Shown here: positions 35,150-45,700 of the stretch, piece after piece | Layout: every line of letters starts with the position of its first letter | How positions within the stretch are numbered: the stretch's first letter is position 1 | Position numbers and translations under genes: made by a program | Assembly: GCF_002999335.1 (NCBI RefSeq) | Contig: NW_020312162.1 | Span: 1 to 60,517, forward strand | Source: Cyclospora cayetanensis | Lineage: Eukaryota > Apicomplexa > Conoidasida > Eucoccidiorida > Eimeriidae | Length of the DNA: 60,517 nucleotides | Direction of reading: 5' to 3' | Notes under the pieces: model-generated | Told to the model about the DNA's origin: nothing | The model's database searches: none | The model's input: the letters and a program-made list of their open reading frames with translations, nothing else

Positions 35150-35470
35150 GGCTTATTCCACTAAACACCTTGTTGTCGTACTGCCGGAAGTCAAGGATCA
35201 AGACAGCATCTACGCCGTTGCCGCTCGCTGTAGCGTTGTCATGGCTCAGAAAGAAGAAGAATTATTTTCTCATGCCTGACACTTTCCGTCAGTCCAGAGA
35301 AGTATCATAAAAGAGAGTGATACGAAGTTCGTGGATGTGCTGTGGCCATCCTCTATGGCCTGCCTACATGTTGACCAAATAATGATCACTGCGAAACCTG
35401 ATGCAGATAGTCACACAACGAGTAGACCGTCATTCTTCTAGAGCGCATGGCAAACTATGCTTACCAAATT
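35150..35470 (+). pseudogene. Integrase remnant of copy B
   Basis: VVLPEVKDQDSIYAVAAR at 35175 matches the segment preceding the VVDRLTK motif of gypsy integrases. About 210 bp on, ITAKPDADSHTTSR aligns with the HPQTDGQ.ER region. Stops and a frame change lie between the two. The alignment of both landmarks with copy A confirms that the copies derive from one family. Confidence 0.68.
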
Positions 35471-35900
35471 CCATTTGCTTGGCTTTATTGTTTTCCCTGT
35501 GCGAAGAGGCTTTCAATACATCAGGACACTCGTCTATGTGGTGCTCTCCCACTTCCCTGATATACATTCAGGAACCCTTCTCCGACTCGGGCCTGGACCG
35601 AGTGATCCGGGGTCAGTAGCCAAAATGAGCAGCAGAGAAAAATAGAGTACACCTAGCCAGCACATGCGACTTTATGCGCACGCCTCAAGAAGAACACGTG
35701 AGGGATTATGATGATCGGTAACCCACTGTTGGTTACGATTTCCTTGGTGTTGATAAATCGGCAGGCATTATGAGATGCTCAAACAGGTGAACGGATGAAA
35801 AAATTTGCCACCAGGTGGCAAGGGCGTTTGTCATCGTCTCACGAATCAATGCTTTTTCTTACTCTATCGATTTCTCCTAACGGTTGGAGGTGCCACCCAT

Positions 35901-37785
35901 TTAGCAATTTTGGTTACCTCATGTTATTTTCAAGCTCTTCAAATTACTGTCAAGCCTCGCTGCACAGGTCTGTGACCCGTCTAAAGACGCAGAATCCACG
36001 GGTGTCTCTAGCTGTCCTGGATTCTAGGGCCCTTGAGCGCTAAGGGCATGCTAGACTGAAGATCCGAGTAAAATGGGATGGGCACAGCCGACCTCGGTGG
36101 CTGGTAGCGGAGCAGCTGCAAGTTTCATTGCCTACGGAAGCATAGGTGGCTTTGAAAGGTTCACAACTGTACTCGCCATAGACGCTTCTCCTCGTGTTTT
36201 CTGGTAGATGTTCCTCCGCAGCCCATGTGGTGCATAAAATAGCTACCTTCCACTAGGGGTGTTGCTTTTGCAGTTCTCCCATACTATCATCAAGGTGCTC
36301 TCTACGCTCAGATTTGTGCGTAGACACACTCATGAATGCCGTTCTTATATTCTTTTTTACGCCTTTTTTGCCTTTTGTGCCAACAATGCTGCATGCTCCG
36401 GCTGTCTCCATTTGCATGCAGGGCATGCTCAGTGACGTGCTGAGGCGCTCTGAGTTTGTGTGTATACTTTGCTTCCCTTTGCACATTTTACCTTTCTTCT
36501 TTTATCACGTTGCAGGAGGTTCACAGATTTCATCACTCCGAAGACAGGGAGGCACCGCTCCACTGCGGGTGCGCTGGTATCGTCCCTCATCCGCTGTTGG
36601 ATAATGTGTTTAATTTTGATACTGTTCACTACACTTCACTGATTGATGCTCATTTTACGTTTCTCCTTTGCAGTGCTTCGCATCTCTGCCTGCCTGAGGA
36701 GTGGCGATAGAATAGGCAATCTTCTGCTATCTTGCATGTAGTTGATCTCTGCGCACAGGTGCGGGAAAAGAGAGCTAGTGTTTTGAATCATGCGAGAAGA
36801 TGTGACGGATTAATGTGCAGTTACCTAACTTCTTTCTATTGCGCTATCTATATCCTTGTACGAATCAGCAAGGCAAGGACATGACATTCCTGTAGACCTT
36901 ATTAAAACCACACAGAAAGCAGCTGGCCGTCCATGCTGTGGCTTTTGCAAACCAAAGTTTCATAATTTTCGGCATACTAATCTACTGGCAAGCTATCGTG
37001 CTTTCGTCTTTTTTATTTGACCTTAAGGTTGCAGTCGAGCTGATTTAGGTCTGAAAGATGAGTGAGGGCTTGACTACGGCGTGAGCTATAGTTATCACTA
37101 TAGGTAGAGGCCTTCTATTACAAGAATAGAGCCACGAGTTGAGTATTAGTCCTTCCAATACGCGTGTTGCAAGAGCACTCCTTTCTCTTAATCTGCGGGC
37201 TAGAAAGTGACGTGCCTACCCTGCCGGCTAATCGAAGCCTTCAGTACTTGCTCATCCTTACGGCCATCATGCTGTTCGGTCGGCATCAACTCTTCGACGC
37301 TTCCATAAAAACAAGCATCCGCGTAAAAGTCATGGCCTTTTACTAAATGTGGACCTTTATTCAGACCAGCTTGCCGACTGTCCCCTGCAGCCCCATGTGC
37401 AACCCTCTGCCTCCATCATTAAGGGGATTTTCCAGTCTGTTGACAACGAAAACAGGTCTTCCGAATCACCAAGTGACTTGGCCTAAACACGGCAATTGTC
37501 AAAGAAAAACATGACGTCCTGCTACATCCAAACAGTCAGTGTATGAGTGTGGAACACGTGCATCAAAGCACGCTGTGGTACTACTAACGCTCCATCTATG
37601 GCTGCGGTATGAAGGTAATCAACTCCTAACTCAACACAAAGCTGATAGAAGGTTATTGAGAGTCTTCTTAAAAAAGGTCCCTCCTTCCAGTGCTGGCGCA
37701 TCTCAAATTCCCTGCCAGGGAAAGAGGGACGGCTAGAATGCGCTTTGCACTGAGCATGCACAACTAAGCATGTAACATCAAATGC
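35901..37785. other. Repeat-poor region, nothing recognised
   Basis: AT-richer DNA with short frames only (longest about 97 codons) and no match to a known motif. Any 3' LTR of copy B should lie at the left end. Confidence 0.4.
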
Positions 37786-38280
37786 TTATTTAAAGAACAG
37801 TGCTTTTTGTTGTATAGAGCCAAGAGTCGTCTGCAGTAAATAAGGTGTACTAAGAGGCTCACCAATTAGTGAACTCCTTACTAATTCATAGTTAAATGTG
37901 ACTAATGGTGTAGAAAACACTGAGGTGTAGCTTTGTCCACACCGCACAAGGCATAACTCCAAATCTTTCGTAAAAAGGGGCTGTACTAAATCATGCAAAG
38001 TATGCGTATAAATGGCAACATGAAGTAGAAGGTTCTTTAAAAGTGTATTGCGCCGCTCTTCCGGCAACAGCCCTCGGAAGGAATATTGGGCAGTGATTGC
38101 GGCTTGACGTGAGGCTACAGCTGGATTAGTTACAGTTTGTGGCTTAGCTGCTGGTCTCTTGATTCGTATCTGTGGCACCAAAGCGAAGGCGCGCAGCCTG
38201 AAGAGGCGCAGCCTAATCTCCTTGCAGGGATGCCTTGTGATGTGGGGTAGGGGACCTTTCTCGCATTCGGTATGGTGCAC
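37786..38280 (-). other. Unrecognised 164-codon open frame
   Basis: The frame opens at a GTG, not an ATG, and ends with a normal stop. The sequence is mixed in composition (for example SFRGLLPEERRNTLLKNLL, then HVAIYTHTLHDLV), unlike the repeat-driven frames elsewhere. This makes it a candidate exon or an old gene relic. There is no family match and no supported splice partner, so coding status is open. Confidence 0.25.
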
Positions 38281-39334
38281 CAGATAGCTACTGACTAATG
38301 GAGGATACCTGGGAAGCTCTGCAGAGTTCCTGTGCTAGCCGTGTGCCTCTGGCATTAGGCATGCCGAGCTGAAAGTACGGGCAGCTCCGGCGGCTTTTTC
38401 TTCAAACGAGTAGGTAGAGGGAAGGGGGGCACAACCTAATTAAGAGGCCGCCCATCCCCAACTAAGGCAAGCCTTCCTGACTCACGAGCTACAGCAAGAA
38501 AAGGGGGGGCATACGGTAAATAGAGAGCGCCGCATGACCAGGAAGATGCATGCAGCTCCTACGGAGAATGCGAACAGTGCCGAGTCGCTCTAGTGAGAGA
38601 TATTCAACTTTCCCATGGAATGCCTTCAGGAGTCCCTGATTTTAATAATTTAAACACAAGAACCTTTAAGGGACATAGGGGAAAGAACGAAAAAGGGAGC
38701 AGAGATCTGCCTGCAGTGCAGCCGACCTATGGCCACTTCACTGGCTGTCCAATGGCCACTTCGTGCACCTGGCATAGTTTTGAGTGTTTCCGCTTCACTT
38801 TTAGGTGCTCGAATTTAATGCCTTGCTTTGCTTGGTCTTTTGCATGCTAATTATTGTTTTAAGGCCAAGCAAAAGTTGGATGGAACCGCCCCGTGCTTTC
38901 GTTCGCTTGCTGCGCCAAAGTAGGAGCTCGGTAGATGTATAGATCATTGGGAATCGGAATCGTCTATTCGGTGTTTATCTTGGTCTCTCAGTGCTCGACC
39001 TCCTTACTTAGGGACGACGTTTGAAGTCCGTGTGCCCTTCCATTTGGCTGGGGCTGAAAGCCTTCTGCAAGGTTCAGGTTGCACCGCGGCGTGTGGGACG
39101 TCAAGGAGCTTGCCCCCGTAGGAGCCACGGATCTGCCTTTCCGTGAGTGCGAGGCACGGCAGGGAGATAGTGCCGCCTTCCTCTAGGCCGTTGTTTGCTT
39201 CTTCAAGCGCTTGGACTGACAGAGGCCCCAATTCTATACATCCTGTTTTACGGCCTTACCAGCTGTGCTCATCAGCGCCTGCCACCCCCTTCGGACGACT
39301 TGCTGACTCTGCCGACATTTCCCAGCAAGACACA
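38281..39334. other. Region upstream of the EF-hand gene
   Basis: Short frames only. It probably contains the promoter and 5' UTR of the EF-hand gene. A GGGG-rich stretch near 38425 and 38505 and a CCTACGGAGAA word near 38560 were noted without interpretation. Confidence 0.35.
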
Positions 39335-40831
39335 ATGGCAGATGTAAGACCACAGTTTTCTTCTCACTTGTTGAGTCCCTCTGAAACCCCCGTCCGTGTG
39401 CATCCCTCTTGGGGCCTTCTTGTTAACTCGAGGTTATCGATGTCTTTCCTCACTCCAAATGCTGTCCTGGCCTCTGCTAGTCAGTGCCATCTACTCTCTC
39501 CCTTTGCGCACAACAGCCCCTCCGGCCGCCTCCCTGCGTAGCTGTGTGCCTCCTATGATTTCTCGGAGTCTCCCTCCTTGTCCGCTTCCCCTTCTCTTTG
39601 CTTCACGCTTGCCAGCTACTTCCTTTCCAGCTTCTCTGCTATCCACACATGCGGCCCGGATGAGTGGCCAAGAGCCCTTTCCGCACCCTGCTGGCTCCTC
39701 CTTCAGCACACCCTTGAACCCCCTATAATGGCGACTGTGTGTTCTCACACAGGAAGCCGTGGACATCTTTAAGGTCTTTGACAAGGATTTCGACGGAAAG
39801 CTTCAGGCACTCGAGATGCATCAGGCACTGGGGGCCGCAGGACTCTGCGCAGCGTGAGGCTTTATGACTGAGGCACTGGGGTTTGGGGCCTCATGCACGG
39901 GTGTGCCTTAGGGCTTGAATTTGCCAGTATTCCCTCCAAGGGGAATCACACATGAATCCACGTTTTTCAAGCAGCTGGAAGCCAGGGGGTTAGGTGGCAG
40001 TAGCGTTCCGGGGGGGGTGCGGTACGGGAGGACGAGGAAGTGCAGAAATATTAGGCTGAAGAGACGAAGGAAGACGTCAAAGGAGAGGCAGAGACAGATG
40101 TAGATCGAGGGCAGCAAGCAAACTGACACACATACACACACACAGAGCCAGACAGGGAGATAGGGTGCTTGCTGCGAGTTTCATTAATCTTATTGGGTGC
40201 TTCGTACTTCCCACTCTGCATTGTGAGATAGCCCATCTGCATGGCGATGCAGTCGTGCTATAGCCCTGATTCCCCCATCTCGTTTACTCTCCACTGTCTG
40301 CGCTATTTTCTGCTGTTCGCTTGCCTGCAGCATAGAAGATGTGCAGCTGGCTCTCAAGGAAGCGGGGGAAAGCGGGGGCGATTTGCAGTGCTTCCAGAAA
40401 CTATTGCAGCAATTTCAATCAACAAAACCAACAAGTCAAACCCTACAGCCTCTCTTCAAGGTATGTCTCCCCGCCTAGGTAGCTAGCTGAAGCGAAATAT
40501 GCGTCCAGCACACCAATTCTTCATCCATCTTGCCCCAAACAATATACCTGTAGACATATGGGGAGGAGATGTGCCTGCATGGAGGTTTTGGCGACCGCCT
40601 GTACTCCATGCGCACGCATTTGAAGAATTTCGGTGGACTGCTTTACAGGTTATAGATCCTGCCTCGTCTGGGCGGGTGGACACAAGTGCCCTGAGATATT
40701 TACTGATGAATTTCAACGAAAAGCTTTCTGATGCAGAGGCTACAGAGTTTATGGAGTTGCTCAAACTCCCAAAGGAAGGATTGGTAGAGATTGCTGACAT
40801 TTGCAGCAGGCTGGAGAAGTCTCTACAGTGA
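39335..40831 (+). CDS. Calmodulin-like / myosin light chain-like EF-hand protein, 140 aa
   Basis: Four phase-consistent exons. Exon 1 is a 9-nt coding micro-exon (39335-39343: Met-Ala-Asp, then GTAAGA). Exon 2 (39753-39853) reads EAVDIFKVFDKDFDGKLQAL; the loop DKDFDGKLQALE has Asp at positions 1, 3 and 5, Gly at 6 and Glu at 12, a canonical calcium-binding EF-hand. Exon 3 (40331-40460, phase 2 join) encodes a helical linker (VQLALKEAGESGGDLQCFQK). Exon 4 (40649-40831) begins VIDPASSGRVDTSALRYLL, a second EF-hand whose loop lacks the acidic residue at position 12 and is probably non-binding, and ends SRLEKSLQ then TGA. The length and paired-lobe layout suit calmodulin-like proteins and essential/regulatory myosin light chains of apicomplexans; which one cannot be told from motifs. 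The protein is free of homopolymer runs, unlike its neighbours. Confidence 0.85.
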
Positions 40832-42130
40832 TGGTATGCGTACCTACCTGCACGCTTGCGGAACTGCAGCAAAGAAATAGACGAACAGGCATGCACATGG
40901 CCGCTCCTACATGGATTCCCGAAAGTAGTTGAGCTTGCATGCGTTGGACGCATTGGTCTGGCCGCCTGCAGCCACACACTTTGCAGCAACATAGTTCGCA
41001 TTTGCATGCATGCAGTGGGGGGCACGCAAGAGAGGCGTCCATGTTTGCACCCACTTCTGGTGCAGAAGAGCTAGCCAACGCATTCTTTTCGCACATGCGT
41101 CTGCATGCCCACCACCAGCCTGCTGCATGCAGACCGACCTCCCTGCACTTTCTAAAACGCAACAACGCTTCGGGCTGGGTGTCGTCTAGTGTGCCTGCTG
41201 AGGCTCATCAGTCTCCCCTATTGGTGCGCATTCCTCAGCTATGTGGATCGAGAGCAGCGCCCTAACCAGCTGTAGGAGGACAGATAGCAAACAGTTTTTA
41301 CTGCATTAGTTATGAACTAAGAATTAGTTTGGAGTTGGACAATTTTCCGGGTGTTGACAACTCCCGTTTGTTGCGGAGCAGTGGTCGCCCGTTACAAGAA
41401 GATGCAATGCTGTGTACATGCCCACTAGTTGCAATGTGCATCGAGCGCACACCTTCGGAGTTCATTGAGGCAGCAGCAACATGCACCCTAGCTGCTGCGC
41501 TACTCCCATTGCGGGAGCACCAAGGGACGTAGGTAGGGGAAGGCAAAAGTTCCTCGTAACTTTTGAGATTAGGGTTGTATGGATTCTAGGGGACGCAGGG
41601 AATTTTTGGGTAATTTTACTCAATGTATATTAGGATAGTATGAAGTCTGGAGCTAAACGCATCCTCCCGGAGGCCTCAGACTGAATGTTGCAGTTCATAG
41701 AAAATAGAATCATTTGACGCGACTGTTCCCACTACACCAATCTTGGATGTTCCCCCGCTTCAGCAGGAGTCAAGGTACACAGTGCTGCTCTGCCTGTCTA
41801 AAGAATCATAGTTCGTGCGTCTCTTTAGAACGCAGATTTCAGACGTAATTACACTGCTCATGTGCTGGTTTGCGATTCGTACAGCCACAAAGCTGAATCA
41901 TGTGTCCAGGAACGGATGCATAACGAGCGCGGCACTTTTCCGCAAACGGATACAAGCATTAGCGAGGCAGATTCTGGATTTGTTCTACACGGGTAGCTAG
42001 ACCCGTGATGGCGAAGTACAGCTGGTCAAAGTCTTGCTCTACGCGGCAGTGGCCCCCCGGACGCTCTCTGCTCTGCGCATATGAAGGCCCCAGGAATGCG
42101 CTTCAGGTTGATCGCTTGCCCTTAGGGATA
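40832..42130. other. Region between the EF-hand gene and RPAP1
   Basis: No supported gene. Candidate frames are short and mostly begin at non-ATG codons. The sequence is repeat-poor. Confidence 0.4.
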
Positions 42131-42430
42131 TCAACTAAAAGAGGCTGTGCTTCTGCGTAGAGGGGTTCTCCACAAACGTATACCGCAGCTCCTTCCGGCG
42201 GCAAGAGTCACTTCACATAGAAACAGGTGCAGAGTTAGAACAGTAGTGCAAAAAACGCGAGCTTCCGACAGCAGCAGGATGAACAGAAGCAAAATAAGGT
42301 ACTTAGGGTGTGTTACTAAATCTTTGGAGTGGTGGAACTTCGGTGTAGGAATTGCAAACCCCACTGGAAGATCGTAAGTCTCCAGGAGGGAGGGCCCGTC
42401 ATCCACAGCCTCAGGTGTTGGCGTTCCCAT
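42131..42430 (-). CDS. Possible small gene or first exon, divergent from RPAP1
   Basis: The ATG at 42430 opens a 99-codon frame starting MGTPTPEAVDDGPSLLETYD, followed by PVGFAIPTPKFHHSKDL. A GTAACA donor follows Leu38, so the first 38 codons may be a first exon; otherwise the frame continues into a hydrophobic segment (YLILLLFILLL) and ends in TGA near 42131. It lies about 310 bp from the RPAP1 start in the opposite direction, so the two could share a promoter. No family is recognised. Confidence 0.3.
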   Translation of the reverse strand: MGTPTPEAVDDGPSLLETYDLPVGFAIPTPKFHHSKDLVTHPKYLILLLFILLLSEARVFCTTVLTLHLFLCEVTLAAGRSCGIRLWRTPLRRSTASFS

Positions 42431-42742
42431 TGTTGCTCCTTCTGCTCTTGTTGCTCCCTTCTGAATGTAAAAATCTTCCTGCGGGAGAAATTTATGTGTT
42501 CTCTCCCTGCGTCTCCCTAGATCGAGAAGCTTTGAGCCCTAGCATCATGCTGCTGCAGCAAGGCCCAACTTGCCTCCTTGCCTTTTGAAATCTCCTGTTT
42601 CGTTCCGCTGCATCCCACGGATTTTCACAAAACGATATATGAAATACCAACAACGCAACACCAGAAGAAGCGTGGCACCGAGTGAACGGGCTTGTGCTGC
42701 TTGGCCTTTTCCACACGAGGCCGTCTGCAGGCACTCGAAACA

Positions 42743-45700
42743 ATGCACCTCCAGGAGCATGAGAAGCAACCAGTTGCAGCGGAACCAGCAGGTGCTGCTC
42801 AATCAGCAGCACCTGCTGGCTCACGGATGAGTCAGCAGGAACAGCAGCAGCAGCAGCCGCAGCGGATGCCTCGAATGTACAGCACGAGCAGTACAGCTGC
42901 TGCTGCCGGTGCCCCACGTGCTTTGGGAAGGAGCACAGACAGCAGCAGCTCGCTGCGGCAGCGATTCTACTGGGATGTGGATAAGGACGAAGTAACTTTT
43001 GCGAGCAGCAACACCGACAGCAGCACTAGCACCGCCAAGCTACATGCATCGGCAGAGTTTTCTCAGATGGCGCAGCGAGAAGCAGAGGATCCTCTGCCTT
43101 CCCATATTCTGGGGGAAGTTGTTGAGCGCAAGCCTATCACCAGTGGCAGCACCATACCTCCACCCTACACGGGGGGAAGCAGCAAGTTTGCGGCTAGCCG
43201 GCATCCTGCCTTTCCTAAGGCCGTTCATCGCAGCATGCAACAGCCACAGAGGCAGCCAGTGTCTGCCGATCCATTTTCCGCTGAAGCAGCAGGAGACTTA
43301 GACACTGCGGCTGCGGTGGCACAGGAAGCTGCACGCGCCCTGGGCATCGAGTTAGGCGAAATTCAGCAGGCTCTGCAGCAGGTCAAAGAGAAGATGGGTC
43401 CGGAGAAATTCGCATTTCTACAGCGCCGCACGGAGCAGAAGCTGCTTGCGCAGATGCAGCAGCAGCAGCAGTCACAGCCGCAACAGCAGTCACAGCCACA
43501 ACAGCAGTCACAACAGCAGTCACAGCCACATCCGCAACAGCAGTCGCAGTCACAGCCACAGCAGTCACAGCAGCATATGCGATCAGCGGTGAGTCCTCAT
43601 GAGCGGCCAAGGGATGCAGAGGAGCAACAGCAGGGCCTTCTTGCGGCCGTAGACGGAGGCGAGGAATTTCTGCGCTACCAAATTACGCTGCAGCGTGCGG
43701 CTGGGAGTACACCTGCAGAAGCAGGTGGAGAAGCGCCCGAAGCAAAAATAGTTCATTTGCCCGCAGGTGCTGCGTTTATGTTTGATTCCCGAGAAGCAGC
43801 AAAGCTTCAGTGGACGGATCCAGTGCTTGAGGAGGGTCCTGATGCTGCTGCTCTCTTGCAGCAGTACGAAAACCAGAAGAAAGAGCAGCAGTTTGCCGAT
43901 GCTGCACATGTCCCTCTCCTGCAGCAGCAGCAGCAACAGCTAGCGGCTCTACGGTTCGACTTTAATGGACGTCTGCGCACAGACGTATGGGGGCTACACG
44001 CAGCTACAGCTGCAGTCGTGGCGCTCTGGCAGCAGCTTTTACTGCCACAAGAGCAGCACAACCCGCAAAATGCAGTAACTGCTGCTGCTGCTGCTGCTGC
44101 GGACGAAGCTGGTGTGTGCGCGTGGCTGACGCCGTCGGATGCTGCAGCAGTAACAACAGCAGCAGAAGCAGCCGCAGCAGCGGCAACAGACCCTCTGGAT
44201 CGCCACAAGGGACTGCATCACCATGGGCGGCAACCAGAAGCGGCAGGCTACACTTTGGAGGAGTCTGTGATGCTCGCGCACAGTGCGGCACCGGCTCAGC
44301 GGGCTTTAGCTGTCCGTACACTCGGTCAGCTGGTGCTTGCTGCAAGGGCATTGTGCCTCTTCCCCAATCCTGCCTTATCTCCTACATCTCCCCCGGGAGA
44401 AAAGGGAGAGGCTTTTGCTGCCCTGAGGAAGCTGCTGTCACCCTTGTTGCCTCAACGTCAACCGCAGAACCAACAGCAGTTTGTGCTGCGAGGAGGGTTC
44501 GGCTTTGGACTAGGCCGCTTCCTGCGCTTCTTATTTCTGGACGAGCATCTGCTGTTTCGGCTTTGTGGAGCCCTCATGGCGGAGTCTGCTACAGTTGCAG
44601 CGGCGGCAGCAGCAAGTGTTGCGAACTTGTTGCTGCCCATCCACCCCACACGCCGTATAGGGCCGTTGAAAGAGCAGCGTCTGCTGCAACTGCTGCTGCA
44701 GGAAGAGCAAGCAGCTCCGGACTCAGGTGCTGCTGCGGCGGTGTATCTACCAGCAGTAGACACGAGCCTCTGCTGTGCAGTCGCAAAGCCGTTCCTCTCT
44801 TACCTCAGGCGGCACAGAAAAGTGGCGTTAGCGAAACCATCAGCTGGGGATTCGGGAGAGTCAGTAGCAGCAGGAGGCGTCTGCAGCTGTTTTTGGGGCA
44901 TGTCTGATTCTGTAGCTGCGGACGAGGAGCCTGCACTGTTTCCCCTCGGAGGTGTTGACCTCCTGGGGTGTATGTACGCCTCAAAGCCCCTGTGGCCAGC
45001 TGCGGGGGGGGCAGCAGCAGCAGATGCACGCATCTGTTTGGGCCCTGGTAGTGCCTGGGCTGCCCTAGCCACCCGCTGGAAAGATCTTTCACCTCAACAG
45101 CAACGGAATTATTTGGACGAGCCGCTGGGAGAGTCCTTTGGAAGACACCCGCATGCAGCGGCAGTAGACTTTGCGCTGCTTCTGCCGCGTGTTGCCATGT
45201 TGCTGCGGCGCTGCTGGGGTGTAGCTGACGAAGAGCAGGACCTGGTGCGCTTGCTGTGCGGAATCTGCGTGGGAGGGCCACAGCAGGTTCAGCAAATTCT
45301 GCAGCAGCCAGAACTTTTGCAGCAGCTGCTATTGCTGGCAGACGGACTATTGCTGGGGGGGGAGACACGCCGCAGACGTCGGGCTGCAGCGATGAAGCAC
45401 CTCCTGCCTGTGGCGGAGCCTATACTCAGCAACACCGGTACCACGAGCAACATGGGTGTTTCCGAGGAAGAGACAGATGAGTACAACCTAGACGAGCAGC
45501 GATTGGTGTTGCAGCTGCTGCTGCTTCTGCGTATCTGCGCGATCCGCGTGGAACGCATGCAGCATCTGGAATGTCTTTTTGGCTGCCTGGAACTTGAGGG
45601 GATCGATGACTCCAGCAGCACCAGCGGCACTACAAGTAGCGTTTTAGGATTGGTGCTTCAGTGCCTTATGACGGTCGTCCAGCAGCCGCAGCTGCAGCTT

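Larger units (their letters stand above)
33830..35900 (+). mobile_element. Degenerate Ty3/gypsy-type LTR retrotransposon, copy B
   Basis: A second relic lies about 22 kb right of copy A in the same orientation. RT thumb, RNase H and integrase landmarks appear in order, with stops between them; gag, protease and RT fingers/palm were not recognised. DNA matching copy A includes CTGCCGGAAGTCAAGG (35181) and a stretch near 35823-35876 that parallels 13584-13632 with scattered substitutions. No LTRs were identified. Confidence 0.72.

Noticed and set aside
43383..43610. Minus-strand Val/Ala/Thr-rich frame opposite the RPAP1 repeat
   Set aside because: Mirror of the Gln-rich coding repeat.
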